The notes beneath the pieces are model-generated. The model ran no database searches. It was not told where the DNA came from and worked only from the letters and a program-made list of their open reading frames with translations. A stretch of 64,000 bases of DNA from Streptomyces sp. NBC_01233 (GTDB lineage Bacteria; Actinomycetota; Actinomycetes; Streptomycetales; Streptomycetaceae): the NCBI RefSeq assembly GCF_035989305.1, contig NZ_CP108514.1, positions 7,606,501-7,670,500 on the forward strand. Direction: 5' to 3'. Of this stretch, positions 54,415 to 62,822 are shown piece after piece. Made by a program: the position numbers and the translations under genes. How positions within the stretch are numbered: position 1 is the stretch's first letter; every line of letters begins with the position of its first letter.

Positions 54415-55631
54415 TGGTCGTCTCCGTTGGTCAGGATGCTCCTGATCGCCGAGCCGAGGCTGAGGCCGACGGGGTGGGCTCGGCTGCCGAGACAGGTGTC
54501 GGCGAGGTAGTCGGTGGTCAGCACGCTCGTCAGACCGGCGGGGAGCTGATCGGGGGAGGTGATCAGGGGTCCTGCTCGCTCGGTGAGATGGGCGAGCAGG
54601 GCAGCGGGGTCATTCCGGAAGGCCAGCGTGACTTGGGCCTCGACCAGGCTGTTGTCGAACGGCTCGATGGCCAGCAGGTCTCCGGTGGTGAGGACTTCGC
54701 CCAGCAGCGTCGTGCGCACAGCGGTCTCGTTGAGGACGACAGCCTCGCAGCCCAGTCCGCTGCGTAGCTGGTCGGCCAGTTCGCGGAGCAGGACGCGGCG
54801 GTCGAGCGGCTTGTTCCGATGGGGAGAGGCGAGACGGCCCAGCGGCTCGGCCAGCTGTGCGTCGATGGAGGCGATCTGTTCACGGACGGAGTCGAGCTCG
54901 GTCGGCAGGACGGATTCCCAGGTTTCAGGGAAGCGGGCGGTTCGTCCGACCCAGCCTTCGGGGGAGCGCTCGGCGATTGCGTAGCCGACGGCGAGTTCCT
55001 GGCCCTTGAGCACGAGGGTGCCGCCGACCCGTTCGGGTCCGGTGTGTTCGCTGTGGCAGTGGCCGGCGAAGACCACGTCCAGGAAGGGGCACGCCTCGGC
55101 GAGCTGGAGGTCCTGCTCGAAGCCGGAGTGGCTGAGGAGGACCCAGGAGTCGACCTCGTGGTGGTGCGCGAGCATCAGCTCGCGCAGGGCCTGGACGGGA
55201 TCGGTGACGCGGTGGCCGGAACGCTGCCCGACCGGGATCGACTTGAATGCCTGCTGGCCGATCACGGCCGTGACGGCCGTCCGTCGGCCTGCGATGTCCA
55301 CGATGCGCAGACGGCGGAAGAGCACGTTTCCGCTGGAGTCCTCGATGACGTTGGCGCATACGGTCCGCTGGTGGAGGCCCGGCTCGAAGTAGTGCGGCCA
55401 GCCGTGGTTCCCGGGAGCGACGACGTCGTACAGGGCGAGCAGGATGTCCCGTTCGAGTGCGCCCCGGCCGAGGCGGTAGTACCCGGTGCCCTCGAAGAAG
55501 TCGCCGCAGTCCACCAGCAGGCTGTCCGTGCGTGCCTGGTGGAGGTGCCCGAGCAGCGGGCCGCCGGCACCGAGGGCGGAGTGGACGTCGGTGGTGGCCA
55601 TGATCTGTCGTAGGGAACGGGCCGCGGTCAT
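54411..55631 (-). CDS. Metallophosphoesterase / 5'-nucleotidase-like protein
   Basis: 406 residues from the ATG at 55631. Metallophosphatase motifs: IMATTDVHSALG (DxH), VDCGDFFEGTG (GD), VAPGNHGWPHYF (GNH), LLSHSGFEQD (H) and VVFAGHCHSEHTG (GHxH). The C-terminal ~150 residues resemble the substrate-binding domain of UshA-type 5'-nucleotidases (VLNETAVRTTLLGEVLTTGD, LLAIEPFDNSLVE). No signal peptide, so cytoplasmic, unlike UshA. Suggests dephosphorylation of a nucleotide or similar compound in this cluster. Confidence 0.85.
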   Translation of the reverse strand: MTAARSLRQIMATTDVHSALGAGGPLLGHLHQARTDSLLVDCGDFFEGTGYYRLGRGALERDILLALYDVVAPGNHGWPHYFEPGLHQRTVCANVIEDSSGNVLFRRLRIVDIAGRRTAVTAVIGQQAFKSIPVGQRSGHRVTDPVQALRELMLAHHHEVDSWVLLSHSGFEQDLQLAEACPFLDVVFAGHCHSEHTGPERVGGTLVLKGQELAVGYAIAERSPEGWVGRTARFPETWESVLPTELDSVREQIASIDAQLAEPLGRLASPHRNKPLDRRVLLRELADQLRSGLGCEAVVLNETAVRTTLLGEVLTTGDLLAIEPFDNSLVEAQVTLAFRNDPAALLAHLTERAGPLITSPDQLPAGLTSVLTTDYLADTCLGSRAHPVGLSLGSAIRSILTNGDDQ

Positions 55632-56235
55632 GGCGCGACCTCGCAGATGTCGGCGCCGAGGTGGAGGAGCTTGCCGGGCAGGTCGGCGTGGCCACGGCGG
55701 AGCTGGTCGACTCCGCCGAGGGTGGTGATGCCGCGGGCGGTCAGCGCGGCGACCATGAGCGCGGAGCCGGTGCGGATGTCGGTGGCCTCGACCCCGGCTC
55801 CGGTGAGGCGTTGCGGGCCGGTCAGCTGGCATTCGGTGGGGGAGATCTCCTCGATCTTCGCGCAGAGTCGGGCCAGCTGGGGCAGCAGGTTACCGTGGCG
55901 GCCGGGGTTGATGGAGTCGGCGAACAGGTGTGTCCCGGGCTGGCCGAGGGCCAGTGCCATCAGGGGAGGTTCGAAATCGGCGTCCAGGCCGCCGACGGCG
56001 AGCGTGGCGATGGCTCGAAGGGGACGGCCCGTCGGCCGGGCGGCGCTCCCGTCGACCAGGAGGACGTCCTCCCGTACCGCGGTGGGGATGCCCAGCTGCT
56101 GCAGGGCTGCCTGCAAGGGCACGACATCCCGACCTTGGACGCCTTCGATGCGCGCGGTCCCACCGGTGGCGGCGACGGCGCAAGCCAGGGTGCCTGCCTC
56201 GATCTTGTCGCCTGGTACGAGCCACCGGATCGGTG
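55628..56235 (-). pseudogene. MurA/EPSP-synthase-like enolpyruvyl transferase, N-terminally truncated
   Basis: About 200 residues of an open frame. From the GTG at 56122 only 164 remain, but homology clearly goes further up (WLVPGDKIEAGTLACAVAAT). Typical C-domain motifs: ALAVGGLDADFEPPLMALAL-like text, FADSINPGRHGNLLPQLARL, ATDIRTGSALMVAALTARG, LRRGHADLPGKLLHLGADI. Enzymes of this family have ~420 residues; the first half, including the catalytic Cys loop, is gone. The break coincides with the damaged start of the divergent regulator at ~56235, suggesting one deletion. Confidence 0.75.
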
Positions 56236-57476
56236 AACTGATCCGTCGGGCTCGGGTCTTACAGGGCCGCTCGCAAGCGGACGTGGCCGGCGAGCTGGGG
56301 TATCACCAGTCGAAGATCAGCCGACTGGAGGGCGGACGCGGAACGGACGACATCCGAGTCCTGCGCGACGTCGCACGCATCCTGCGCATTCCTCCGGCCC
56401 GACTCGGTCTGGCGGAGGCCGCCCCGGAAGCCGATCCCCACGATCCGGAGACAGAGGAAATGCTGCGCCGCCGTACCTTCCTTGCCGCCAGCGTCACCGC
56501 GCTCACAGCCTCGGTCGCGCCGACGGCTGCGCACCCCGCGCTCGTCCAGGCACTCCTGCCCGGGATGCCGACGACTCCGACGACGGAAGCGCCGGAGTCC
56601 GGGCAACTGCGAAACCGGGCCACGGCCATCCGGCGCCTCTGGAGCACTTGCGACTACGCGGAGTTGGAGCGGACCCTTCCCGGCCTGATCGCCGATCTTC
56701 GCCGCTGCATCGCCGACTCCCCGCAGGCCGAGGAGCTTCCTCGCTTCCTGGCCACGGCCTACCAGACCTCGGCCAGCCTCCTGCTCAAGCAGGGAGACCC
56801 CGGCACGGCGTGGCTCGCCGTCGGGCGCGCGATGGCCGAGGCCGAACGCTCAGGTGATCCACTCGTCCTCGCCGCCAGTGTCCGCCTCCACGCGCACGTC
56901 CTGGTCCGTGAACAGCACGCCGGCCAGGCCGTCACACTGATCAAGCACACGGCCTCACAACTCACCGGTGCGTACGACCGGCAGCCCCGTCACCACCTCT
57001 CCGTGCTCGGGTTGCTGCTACTGCGGGGAGTCACGGTTGCCAGCAGGGCCGGGGACCGCGCCGCCACCGCAGAGTTCCTGGCCGAGGCCAAGGAGGTGGC
57101 GAAGTACGTCGCCCTGGACCACCCCGACGCCTGGGCCAACTTCAGCCCCACCAACGTGGCCCTCCACGAGGTCAGCGCGGCCGTGTCCTTCGGTGACGCG
57201 GGCGTCGCCATTGACATCGCCCGTCCGCTCATGCGCCGCCACATCCCGGTTCCCGAGCGCCGGGCCGCCCTGTGGGTGGAAGCCGCCCGTGCCTACGCGC
57301 AGCAGGGCCGCCTCGCCGACGGCTACCAGGCCCTGCGGATCGCGGAGACCTGCGCAGCCCAGGACGTACGACGCCCAGCCGTCCGGGACCTGGTCGCCGA
57401 CATGGCGGCGCGCGACCGTCGGCGTACGCTGCCAGAGCTCCACCACTTCAGCCGCCGACTGGGAGTACCCGCGTGA
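56190..57476 (+). CDS. XRE-family regulator with TPR-like C-terminal domain (start damaged)
   Basis: 428 residues if the in-frame GTG at 56190 is used. The HTH begins at once after the break (HRIGELIRRARVLQGRSQAD, VAGELGYHQSKISRLEGGRG), and no good start codon or ribosome site is seen. The rest has paired helices like TPR repeats (LIADLRRCIADSPQAEELPR, AWLAVGRAMAEAERSGDPLV), typical of Streptomyces BldD-like/XRE TPR regulators. Overlaps the flavoprotein gene by four bases (GTGA). Whether it is still translated is uncertain. Confidence 0.72.
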   Translation: MPASILSPGTSHRIGELIRRARVLQGRSQADVAGELGYHQSKISRLEGGRGTDDIRVLRDVARILRIPPARLGLAEAAPEADPHDPETEEMLRRRTFLAASVTALTASVAPTAAHPALVQALLPGMPTTPTTEAPESGQLRNRATAIRRLWSTCDYAELERTLPGLIADLRRCIADSPQAEELPRFLATAYQTSASLLLKQGDPGTAWLAVGRAMAEAERSGDPLVLAASVRLHAHVLVREQHAGQAVTLIKHTASQLTGAYDRQPRHHLSVLGLLLLRGVTVASRAGDRAATAEFLAEAKEVAKYVALDHPDAWANFSPTNVALHEVSAAVSFGDAGVAIDIARPLMRRHIPVPERRAALWVEAARAYAQQGRLADGYQALRIAETCAAQDVRRPAVRDLVADMAARDRRRTLPELHHFSRRLGVPA

Positions 57477-58027
57477 CCGAGCCGCAGCCCAAGCCCTTCC
57501 TGTACGTCGTCGTCTGCGCGGCCGGGATCGCGGGCGACGTCGGCAAGCTGATCGACGCCGCGCACGAGTGGAGCTGGGACGTCGGCGTCGTCGCCACCCC
57601 GCAGGGGCTTCCTTTCCTCGACGTATCCGAGATCGAGGAGCGGACGGGTTACCCCGTCCGCTCCGCCTGGCGCGCGCCCGGGGACGCACGGTCCTTCCCA
57701 CCCGCCGATGCGGTCGCAGTCGCCCCGGCCACCTTCAACACGGTCAACAAGTGGGCGGCCGGATTCGCGGACAACCTCGCCCTCGGCATCCTCTGCGAGG
57801 CCCCGGGCATGGGCATCCCCACCGCCGTCCTGCCCTACGTGAACACCGCCCTCGCGGCCCACCGCGCGTACCAGCGGAGCCTCGCCGAGCTCCGCGAGAT
57901 GGGCGTTCTGGTCGGCACCTACGAGCCGCACCGCCCGAAGTCCGGCGGCGGCGCCGACCGCTTCCGCTGGGAGGAAGCCGTCGACCTCCTGGCTCCGTTC
58001 CTCGCGGCAGGCGACGCAGGCCCCTGA
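57473..58027 (+). CDS. Flavoprotein of the HFCD / PPC decarboxylase-like family
   Basis: 184 residues from a GTG at 57473 overlapping the regulator stop. FLYVVVCAAGIAGDVGKLID at the N-terminus, DVGVVATPQGLPFLD, ADAVAVAPATFNTVNKWAAG and the FADNLALGILCEA stretch form the FMN-binding Rossmann-like fold of phosphopantothenoylcysteine-decarboxylase-like flavoproteins. Function unknown; in Streptomyces such a gene often follows an XRE-TPR regulator. Confidence 0.83.
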   Translation: MTEPQPKPFLYVVVCAAGIAGDVGKLIDAAHEWSWDVGVVATPQGLPFLDVSEIEERTGYPVRSAWRAPGDARSFPPADAVAVAPATFNTVNKWAAGFADNLALGILCEAPGMGIPTAVLPYVNTALAAHRAYQRSLAELREMGVLVGTYEPHRPKSGGGADRFRWEEAVDLLAPFLAAGDAGP

Positions 58028-58137
58028 TCTGCGACTGCCAGTGGGTAGGGCCTGGAGTGTTTCCAGATGAGGAACGCCGCCGCCCGGTAGCCGGGAAGTG
58101 CCCGGTCACCGGGCGCAGGGTGCTGTTCCGGGGCCTG

Positions 58138-58359
58138 TCAGTCCTCGTAGGGGAGGTATATGCCGCCGTCCGGAGCGGCTATGGCGCGCAGGCGCTCGTA
58201 CTCGGCGCGGTCTTCCTCGGTCATGTGCGGGAGTACGTCCATGACCATGCGGGCTTCGGGGTGCCGGGCGAAGTACGAGAGCACGAGCTCGGTGAGGGCC
58301 TCCACGGCCTCGTCCTGTTCGAGGGCGGCCGCGGCGTTGCGGGCGCTCAGTGCTGCCAC
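58138..58359 (-). CDS. Small hypothetical protein, possibly 5'-truncated
   Basis: 73 residues from a GTG at 58359. Highly helical and acidic (EQDEAVEALTELVLSYFARH, HMTEEDRAEYERLRAIAAPD). The same frame is open upstream (ATRAELEAV) to a stop near 58402, next to the point where the integrase fragment begins on the other strand, so the original N-terminus may have been lost at that junction. Family not recognised. Confidence 0.5.
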   Translation of the reverse strand: MAALSARNAAAALEQDEAVEALTELVLSYFARHPEARMVMDVLPHMTEEDRAEYERLRAIAAPDGGIYLPYED

Positions 58360-58404
58360 GGCTTCGAGTTCGGCGCGCGTGGCCTGGAGGGCGGTCGGCC
58401 GGAG

Positions 58405-58685
58405 TCATTCCCGTGCGGGAGAAGGGTGCGCGGTGGAAGGCTTCACGCAAGGACGGGTTTCACGTGCTCCGGCACACTTACGCCTCGGTCCTCCTCGAAG
58501 CGGGCGAGTCCATCGTCACGCTCGCCCGGTGGCTCGGTCACTCAAGCCCGACCATCACCCTGGACCACTATGCCCACTTCATGCCTGAGGCCGGCGGCAA
58601 GGGTCGCGCGGCCATCGACGCACTGCTCGGCATGGTGCCCGAGTACGTACCTGAGGCCCTGGTCTCCTCTCACGGCCGCATCTGA
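58405..58685 (+). pseudogene. Tyrosine recombinase (integrase) C-terminal remnant
   Basis: About 90 residues of the catalytic domain: DGFHVLRHTYASVLLEAGES with the HxLRH box, LARWLGHSSPTITLDHYAHF with the GH and nucleophilic Tyr, and a short tail to a stop at 58685. The N-terminal and arm-binding domains and the first catalytic Arg are absent. It lies ~1.8 kb from the right junction and may be what remains of the integrase of this island. An open frame extends upstream to 58350 through unrelated sequence. Confidence 0.8.
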
Positions 58686-59254
58686 GATCCCGTACCGAAG
58701 GAGGCCGCCTGCGCCCGGCAGTGTTCCAGGCCCGCCGTCACCTCTGCCTGGTCCGAGCCGTCCCCGGTCGCCAGTAGTTCCCCGGCCGTAACCATGGCCG
58801 CCCAGAACTCGGGACGTGAGCCCCGCCCGTCCCGGAACCGGGTCTGCGCGAAGAGCAGGAAGATCTTCGTGAGCTCCCCGGTACGAAACCAGGGGATCAT
58901 GCCGCCAGGAAAGCCTCCGCGGGCGCAGGCGGCAGTCCACAAGAGGTCGCGGATCCGCTCACCGCGACCGTCCAGCACCCGGTCCACGACGAACACATGC
59001 CCACAGGCGAGAAACATGGCGACGAGGTCTTCCTCTCCCACCTCGAACTCGTCGAAGAGGGGCCGAACCTCGCGGATCCGGACTTCGGCGTCCGGCCGGG
59101 GCACTCCCAGGGCCAGACATAAGGCCAACGCGCAGGCGTCCCACTCACCGGTGCGCGCGGCCATTCCGGCGAAGACCTCCTCCTCGCCCTGTCCGGTGGC
59201 CAGCATCTCGCGAGCCTCCAGAACCAGCGCGTCCTCGCCTTCCCCATGATTCAT
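58670..59254 (-). CDS. Hypothetical protein
   Basis: 194 residues, cytoplasmic, no recognised family. Sequence is rich in helix-forming residues, with ALALCLALGVPRPDAEVRIR, VRPLFDEFEVGEEDLVAMFL and PEFWAAMVTAGELLATGDGS. No membrane segment. The stop overlaps the integrase remnant by 16 bases. Confidence 0.6.
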   Translation of the reverse strand: MNHGEGEDALVLEAREMLATGQGEEEVFAGMAARTGEWDACALALCLALGVPRPDAEVRIREVRPLFDEFEVGEEDLVAMFLACGHVFVVDRVLDGRGERIRDLLWTAACARGGFPGGMIPWFRTGELTKIFLLFAQTRFRDGRGSRPEFWAAMVTAGELLATGDGSDQAEVTAGLEHCRAQAASFGTGSQMRP

Positions 59255-59431
59255 GGCCAGAGGCTACAGCGATGCTCGAACGCGACAGAGGAGCGTGCTG
59301 ACTTGAGTGAGCGGCCTTCATTCGCCTGCCGTCGGGACCGTGCCGAAGCGGCGAGTTCGGCGGTGAACACTCACGTCCGATCGAGGCTTGTCCAGTGATT
59401 CCGGCCGGTCGTGCATGTGACGACGCTGGGT

Positions 59432-59962
59432 TCAGCGGCAGAGCTCCATGATGGTGTCGTCGAAGTCGGGGAACTCCTGGGCCGCCAGCTCGATCACGGC
59501 TGCCGCCGACCGGCGCTGGTGCGGTGCGAATCCTTCGGCGATGGCTGCCAACTCCGGATTGGGGCGCGCCTTCCAGCCGGGCTCGTACGAGGTGGCGGCT
59601 TCCCAGGGGCCGAAGCCGTCGGCCAGGAGCCACAGGAAGTCGCCCAGGTCGCGGGCGACGACACCGGTCTCTCCCTCGGACCCGAGGAAGACGACGGGCT
59701 GCTCGGCCAGTGGTCGGCTCGGGCGGATGAGCCACAACGCCGAGTACCCGCCCGTGCCGTCCTGTCCGAACACGCGGAAGTCGCTGCCGTCCAGTTCGCT
59801 GTTCCCGGTCCATGCCTGGAACCAGTCGGTGGTCTCGGCAGCGGACAGGAAGGCAGGGAAGGGCTCGAAGTCGACCCCGGTTTTCCCGTCTGCGTAGTCG
59901 AATCGAACGGCCATCGCAGTGGCCAGCGCGGCGGGGAACTGTCGGTCATCGGTGGGCGTCAC
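59432..59962 (-). CDS. SUKH (SMI1/KNR4)-like protein
   Basis: 176 residues. VVFLGSEGETGVVARDLGDF then LWLLADGFGPWEAAT and the acidic/aromatic mix match SUKH-superfamily proteins, many of which are immunity proteins against polymorphic or contact-dependent toxins. No toxin gene is next to it. Likely an orphan immunity gene in the island. Confidence 0.6.
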   Translation of the reverse strand: MTPTDDRQFPAALATAMAVRFDYADGKTGVDFEPFPAFLSAAETTDWFQAWTGNSELDGSDFRVFGQDGTGGYSALWLIRPSRPLAEQPVVFLGSEGETGVVARDLGDFLWLLADGFGPWEAATSYEPGWKARPNPELAAIAEGFAPHQRRSAAAVIELAAQEFPDFDDTIMELCR

Positions 59963-60070
59963 GGGGACAGGCTAGCCAGGGGGTCGGACATCGACGCTCA
60001 CGGGCCGGGTTGTTGGACGACTCCGGTTTGTAGGTCGTCGGGGGAGACAGAACAGACCTGGTCGCGACAA

Positions 60071-60100
60071 CGGGTGGCACAGCAGATGCTGTGCCACCCG
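60071..60100. terminator. Strong hairpin between SUKH gene and corA
   Basis: A near-perfect 30-base palindrome: CGGGTGGCACAGCA pairs with TGCTGTGCCACCCG around a GA centre, followed on the plus strand by CTTTCGTT. Could end corA transcription coming from the right, or a lost plus-strand gene. Confidence 0.7.
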
Positions 60101-60200
60101 CTTTCGTTACCCTCCGCAACCGCGTGCGGTCGAAGGTGGTCGGCGGTGCGGGAGGGCCAGTCCCAAGGTGCGGGGGAGTACCCGGCACGGGCGGGCAGCG

Positions 60201-60223
60201 GATTCTCCCCAGATTCTCCCCAG
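60201..60223. repeat. Paired TCTCCCCAG repeats downstream of full corA
   Basis: GATTCTCCCCAGATTCTCCC followed by CAG: two identical GATTCTCCCCA units 11 bases apart, ~67 bases beyond the corA stop. Counterpart of 12741-12762 and 39017-39041. Confidence 0.6.
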
Positions 60224-60289
60224 GGGGCCCTGCGGGCCACTTTCAGACGTTCGCAAGAGCTAAGTTGATCAACGGCACTGGTGCGCGGT

Positions 60290-61456
60290 CTACAGCCAGT
60301 CGCGCTTCTTGAAGATGACGTACAGGCTGACGCACACCACCGCCATCAGCAGGATCGCGAAGGGGTAGCCGGCCGCCCACCGTAGTTCCGGCATGGTCTC
60401 GAAGTTCATGCCGTAGATGGTTCCCACCAACGTGGGTGCAAAGAGGATGGCCGCCCAGGAGGAGATCTTCTTGATCTCCTCGTTCTGTTCGAAGCCGGCT
60501 TCGGCGAGGGCGCGCATTTCTGCGTTCTGTTGTTGGGAGACCAGGGTGGCGTTGACCGTCAGGATGTCGGTGAGGGCCTGGCGGAAGGCGTCCACGCGTT
60601 CGCTTGTGTGCGTGACGTGGTCGGCGACGTCGCGGAGGTAGCGCTGGAGTTCCTCGTCCGTGCCGTACTTCGCGAAGCCGGCCATCAGGTTGTGGAGCAT
60701 GCCCACCAGGGGGCGGGTGGCGCGTTGGAACTCGACCATTTCGCGGGAGAGTTCGTAGATGCGGCGGGAGACCGCCGGGTCGCCGCGGAAGACCTCCGTC
60801 TCGATCTCGTCGATGTCGGTCTGGACGCCCTCGACGACCGGGGCGTAGCCGTCGACCACCGCGTCGAGGATGGCGTACAGGGCGGCCTCCGGGCCGAGTG
60901 AGAGGAGTTCCGGGTTGTCCTCCATGCGGCGGCGGACGGAGGAGAGGTCCGGGGCGCCGCCGTGGCGGACCGTGATCAGGAAGTCCGGGCCGACGAAGAT
61001 GTGGAGCTCGCTGAAGTCGACCTCCTCCTGGACGTCGAGGTAGCGGGCGGCGCGCAGGACGACGAAGAGGGTGTCGCCGTAACGCTCCAGCTTGGGGCGC
61101 TGGTGAGCTTCCAGGGCATCCTCGACGGCGAGTTCGTGCAGGTTGAACTCGGTTGCGAGGGAGTGGAGCTCGGGTTCCGTGGGTCGGTGGAGGCCGATCC
61201 AGGCCATCCCGTCGGGCTCCTCGCGCAGCTGCCTGAAGGTCTCGGCCAGGGTGGCGGGGGAGGCGACCCGGCGGCCGTCGCGGTAGACGGCCGAGTCGAT
61301 CACGCTGCGGTGGTTCGGGGGAGTGAGGGTCGGCGGTGCGGGCTGCGGGGCGGCCGGTGGCCCCGTCGGGGGTGCTGCGGCCGGGGCGGCGCGGCGCCAC
61401 CCCGGGCGCTTCCCGGCGGGCGGCGGCGAGGGGCGATGGTCTGGGCGCTCCGACAT
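60290..61456 (-). CDS. corA: CorA magnesium/cobalt transport protein, intact; 3' end is the integration site
   Basis: 388 residues. The N-terminal ~45 are Pro/Ala-rich. The cytoplasmic funnel follows (LHELAVEDALEAHQRPKLER, LHIFVGPDFLITVRHG, DEIETEVFRGDPAVSRRIYE). The two C-terminal membrane helices are SSWAAILFAPTLVGTIYGMN with the GMN selectivity motif and YPFAILLMAVVCVSLYVIF, ending KKRDWL. Works as a homopentameric Mg2+ channel. The core GAGATCTTCTTGA at 60462-60474 (codons for KKIS) is where homology to the three fragments ends; the 3' part was probably supplied by element III, which keeps the gene functional. Confidence 0.93.
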   Translation of the reverse strand: MSERPDHRPSPPPAGKRPGWRRAAPAAAPPTGPPAAPQPAPPTLTPPNHRSVIDSAVYRDGRRVASPATLAETFRQLREEPDGMAWIGLHRPTEPELHSLATEFNLHELAVEDALEAHQRPKLERYGDTLFVVLRAARYLDVQEEVDFSELHIFVGPDFLITVRHGGAPDLSSVRRRMEDNPELLSLGPEAALYAILDAVVDGYAPVVEGVQTDIDEIETEVFRGDPAVSRRIYELSREMVEFQRATRPLVGMLHNLMAGFAKYGTDEELQRYLRDVADHVTHTSERVDAFRQALTDILTVNATLVSQQQNAEMRALAEAGFEQNEEIKKISSWAAILFAPTLVGTIYGMNFETMPELRWAAGYPFAILLMAVVCVSLYVIFKKRDWL

Positions 61457-61609
61457 CGCAGGTCAGCTCCCGTGGCGGGTCTTCATTGCGGGCAAGGGGC
61501 AGGCTATCGGGGGAAAGCGGCGTCACGGGGTGAGGGGGCGGGATGTGAGGTGGGTTTCGGCTGGAAGTTGCGGACAGAAGGTGTCCGCAAGGGGGGCTAG
61601 CTTGTTGTC

Positions 61610-62725
61610 ATGGCCTCCACGACGACGCATCCCGTACTCGGCACCCGTGCTCTGAACCGTGCCACGCTCGCCCGCCAGCTGCTGCTCAGCCGCGCCGAGA
61701 TGTCCGCAGAGGGCGCCGTCACCCACCTGCTCGGACTGCAGGCCCAGAACGTCAAGCCGCCCTACTTCCAGCTGCACGCCCGGCTCGCCGGCTTCCGGCC
61801 CGCCGAACTGGCGGGGCTCATGGAGTCCCGCGAGGTGGTCCGGATGGTCACCATGCGCTCCACCATCCACACCCACACCGCGCACGACGCCCTGACCCTG
61901 CGCCCCCTCGTCCAGCCCGCCCGCGACCGGGAGGTCAACTACTTCCGGAAGGGGCTCGTGGGAGTGGATCTGGACCGGCTGGCGGAACGGGCCCGCGGCT
62001 TCGTCGAGAGTGCGCCGCGCACCATGGGCGAGATCCGCGAGGAGCTGCTCCGAGAGTGGCCCGACGCCGAGCCGCAGTCCCTGTCCGTCGCCGCGCGGTG
62101 CCGGCTGCCGCTGGTCCAGGTCACCCCGCGCGGGGTGTGGGGGCGCAGCGGGCAGGTCCGGCTCACCACCGCCGAGAACTGGCTCGGCCGGCCCGCCGGG
62201 GCGGCGCAGCCCGTCGACGACGTCGTACTGCGCTACCTCGCCGCCTTCGGGCCCGCCTCCGTCAAGGACATGCAGATCTGGGCCGGACTGACCCGGCTGC
62301 GCGACGCCTTCGAGCGGCTGCGGCCGGGCCTGGTCGCCTTCCGGGACGAGAACGGCGTCGAGCTCTTCGACCTCCCGGACGCGCCCCGCCCCGACCCGGA
62401 CACCCCGGCGCCGCCCCGCTTCCTCCCGGAGTTCGACAACCTCCTGCTCTCGCACGCCGACCGTACCCGCGTGGTCGCCCCCGAGATCAAGGGCCGTACC
62501 TGGACCGGGAACCAGGCCCACTGCACCCTGCTCGTCGACGGGTTCGTCGCCGGGCTGTGGAAGCTGGAGGGGGCGGTGCTCACCGTGGAGCTGTTCGGCC
62601 GGGTCTCGAAGGCACAGGAGGAGGAGATCGTCGCCGAAGGGGAGCGGGTGATCGCCGACATGGGGGACGGGGCCGGGTCTGCCGCCGGGGCTTCCGTGCG
62701 GTTCGGGGCGACGCGTCAAGTCTGA
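61610..62725 (+). CDS. Winged-helix HTH_42 protein (AlkZ/YcaQ-like DNA glycosylase family)
   Basis: 371 residues. LLGLQAQNVKPPYFQLHARL carries the QxQ-type catalytic motif of AlkZ-superfamily glycosylases; further features are MVTMRSTIHTHTAHDALTLR, the tandem winged-helix core, and FLPEFDNLLLSHADRTRVV with the late conserved block. AlkZ excises alkylated bases or interstrand crosslinks; paralogues in Streptomyces often protect against a self-made genotoxin. Outside the integrated island. Confidence 0.82.
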   Translation: MASTTTHPVLGTRALNRATLARQLLLSRAEMSAEGAVTHLLGLQAQNVKPPYFQLHARLAGFRPAELAGLMESREVVRMVTMRSTIHTHTAHDALTLRPLVQPARDREVNYFRKGLVGVDLDRLAERARGFVESAPRTMGEIREELLREWPDAEPQSLSVAARCRLPLVQVTPRGVWGRSGQVRLTTAENWLGRPAGAAQPVDDVVLRYLAAFGPASVKDMQIWAGLTRLRDAFERLRPGLVAFRDENGVELFDLPDAPRPDPDTPAPPRFLPEFDNLLLSHADRTRVVAPEIKGRTWTGNQAHCTLLVDGFVAGLWKLEGAVLTVELFGRVSKAQEEEIVAEGERVIADMGDGAGSAAGASVRFGATRQV

Positions 62726-62785
62726 ACCGGGTAACCAGGTAACCAAATCACCAGGTAACTGGATAACCGGGTAACCGGGTAAAGG
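62726..62785. repeat. Tandem GGTAACC-type heptamer repeats
   Basis: Between two genes, six or more copies of GGTAACC/GGTAACT/GATAACC units follow the stop at 62725 (GGTAACCAGGTAACC, then GGTAACCGGGTAACC). Likely slippage-prone. Confidence 0.75.
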
Positions 62786-62822
62786 AGTTGTACGGAGGGC
62801 TCGCCGACCGCATCATCCCGGG

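Larger units (their letters stand above)
39287..60474. mobile_element. Putative integrated element III (defence/accessory element)
   Basis: Delimited by the core at 39287-39299 and the same core inside intact corA (60462-60474). As the element next to the corA 5' part it would be the last to integrate. Holds a HipA/DUF262 operon, an IS1182-type insertion, a Pycsar-like operon, a nucleotide-related cluster, an integrase remnant and a SUKH protein. Confidence 0.5.

Noticed and set aside
59411..60268. 285-codon plus-strand frame ending in FSPDSPQGALRATFRRS
   Set aside because: Mostly antisense to the SUKH-like gene. The ending looks like some integrase C-termini read through arm repeats, but no recombinase motif is present.
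60462..60474. tRNA-gene attachment site
   Set aside because: The core lies inside corA codons. No tRNA fold is visible at any of the four copies, so the target is the protein gene.
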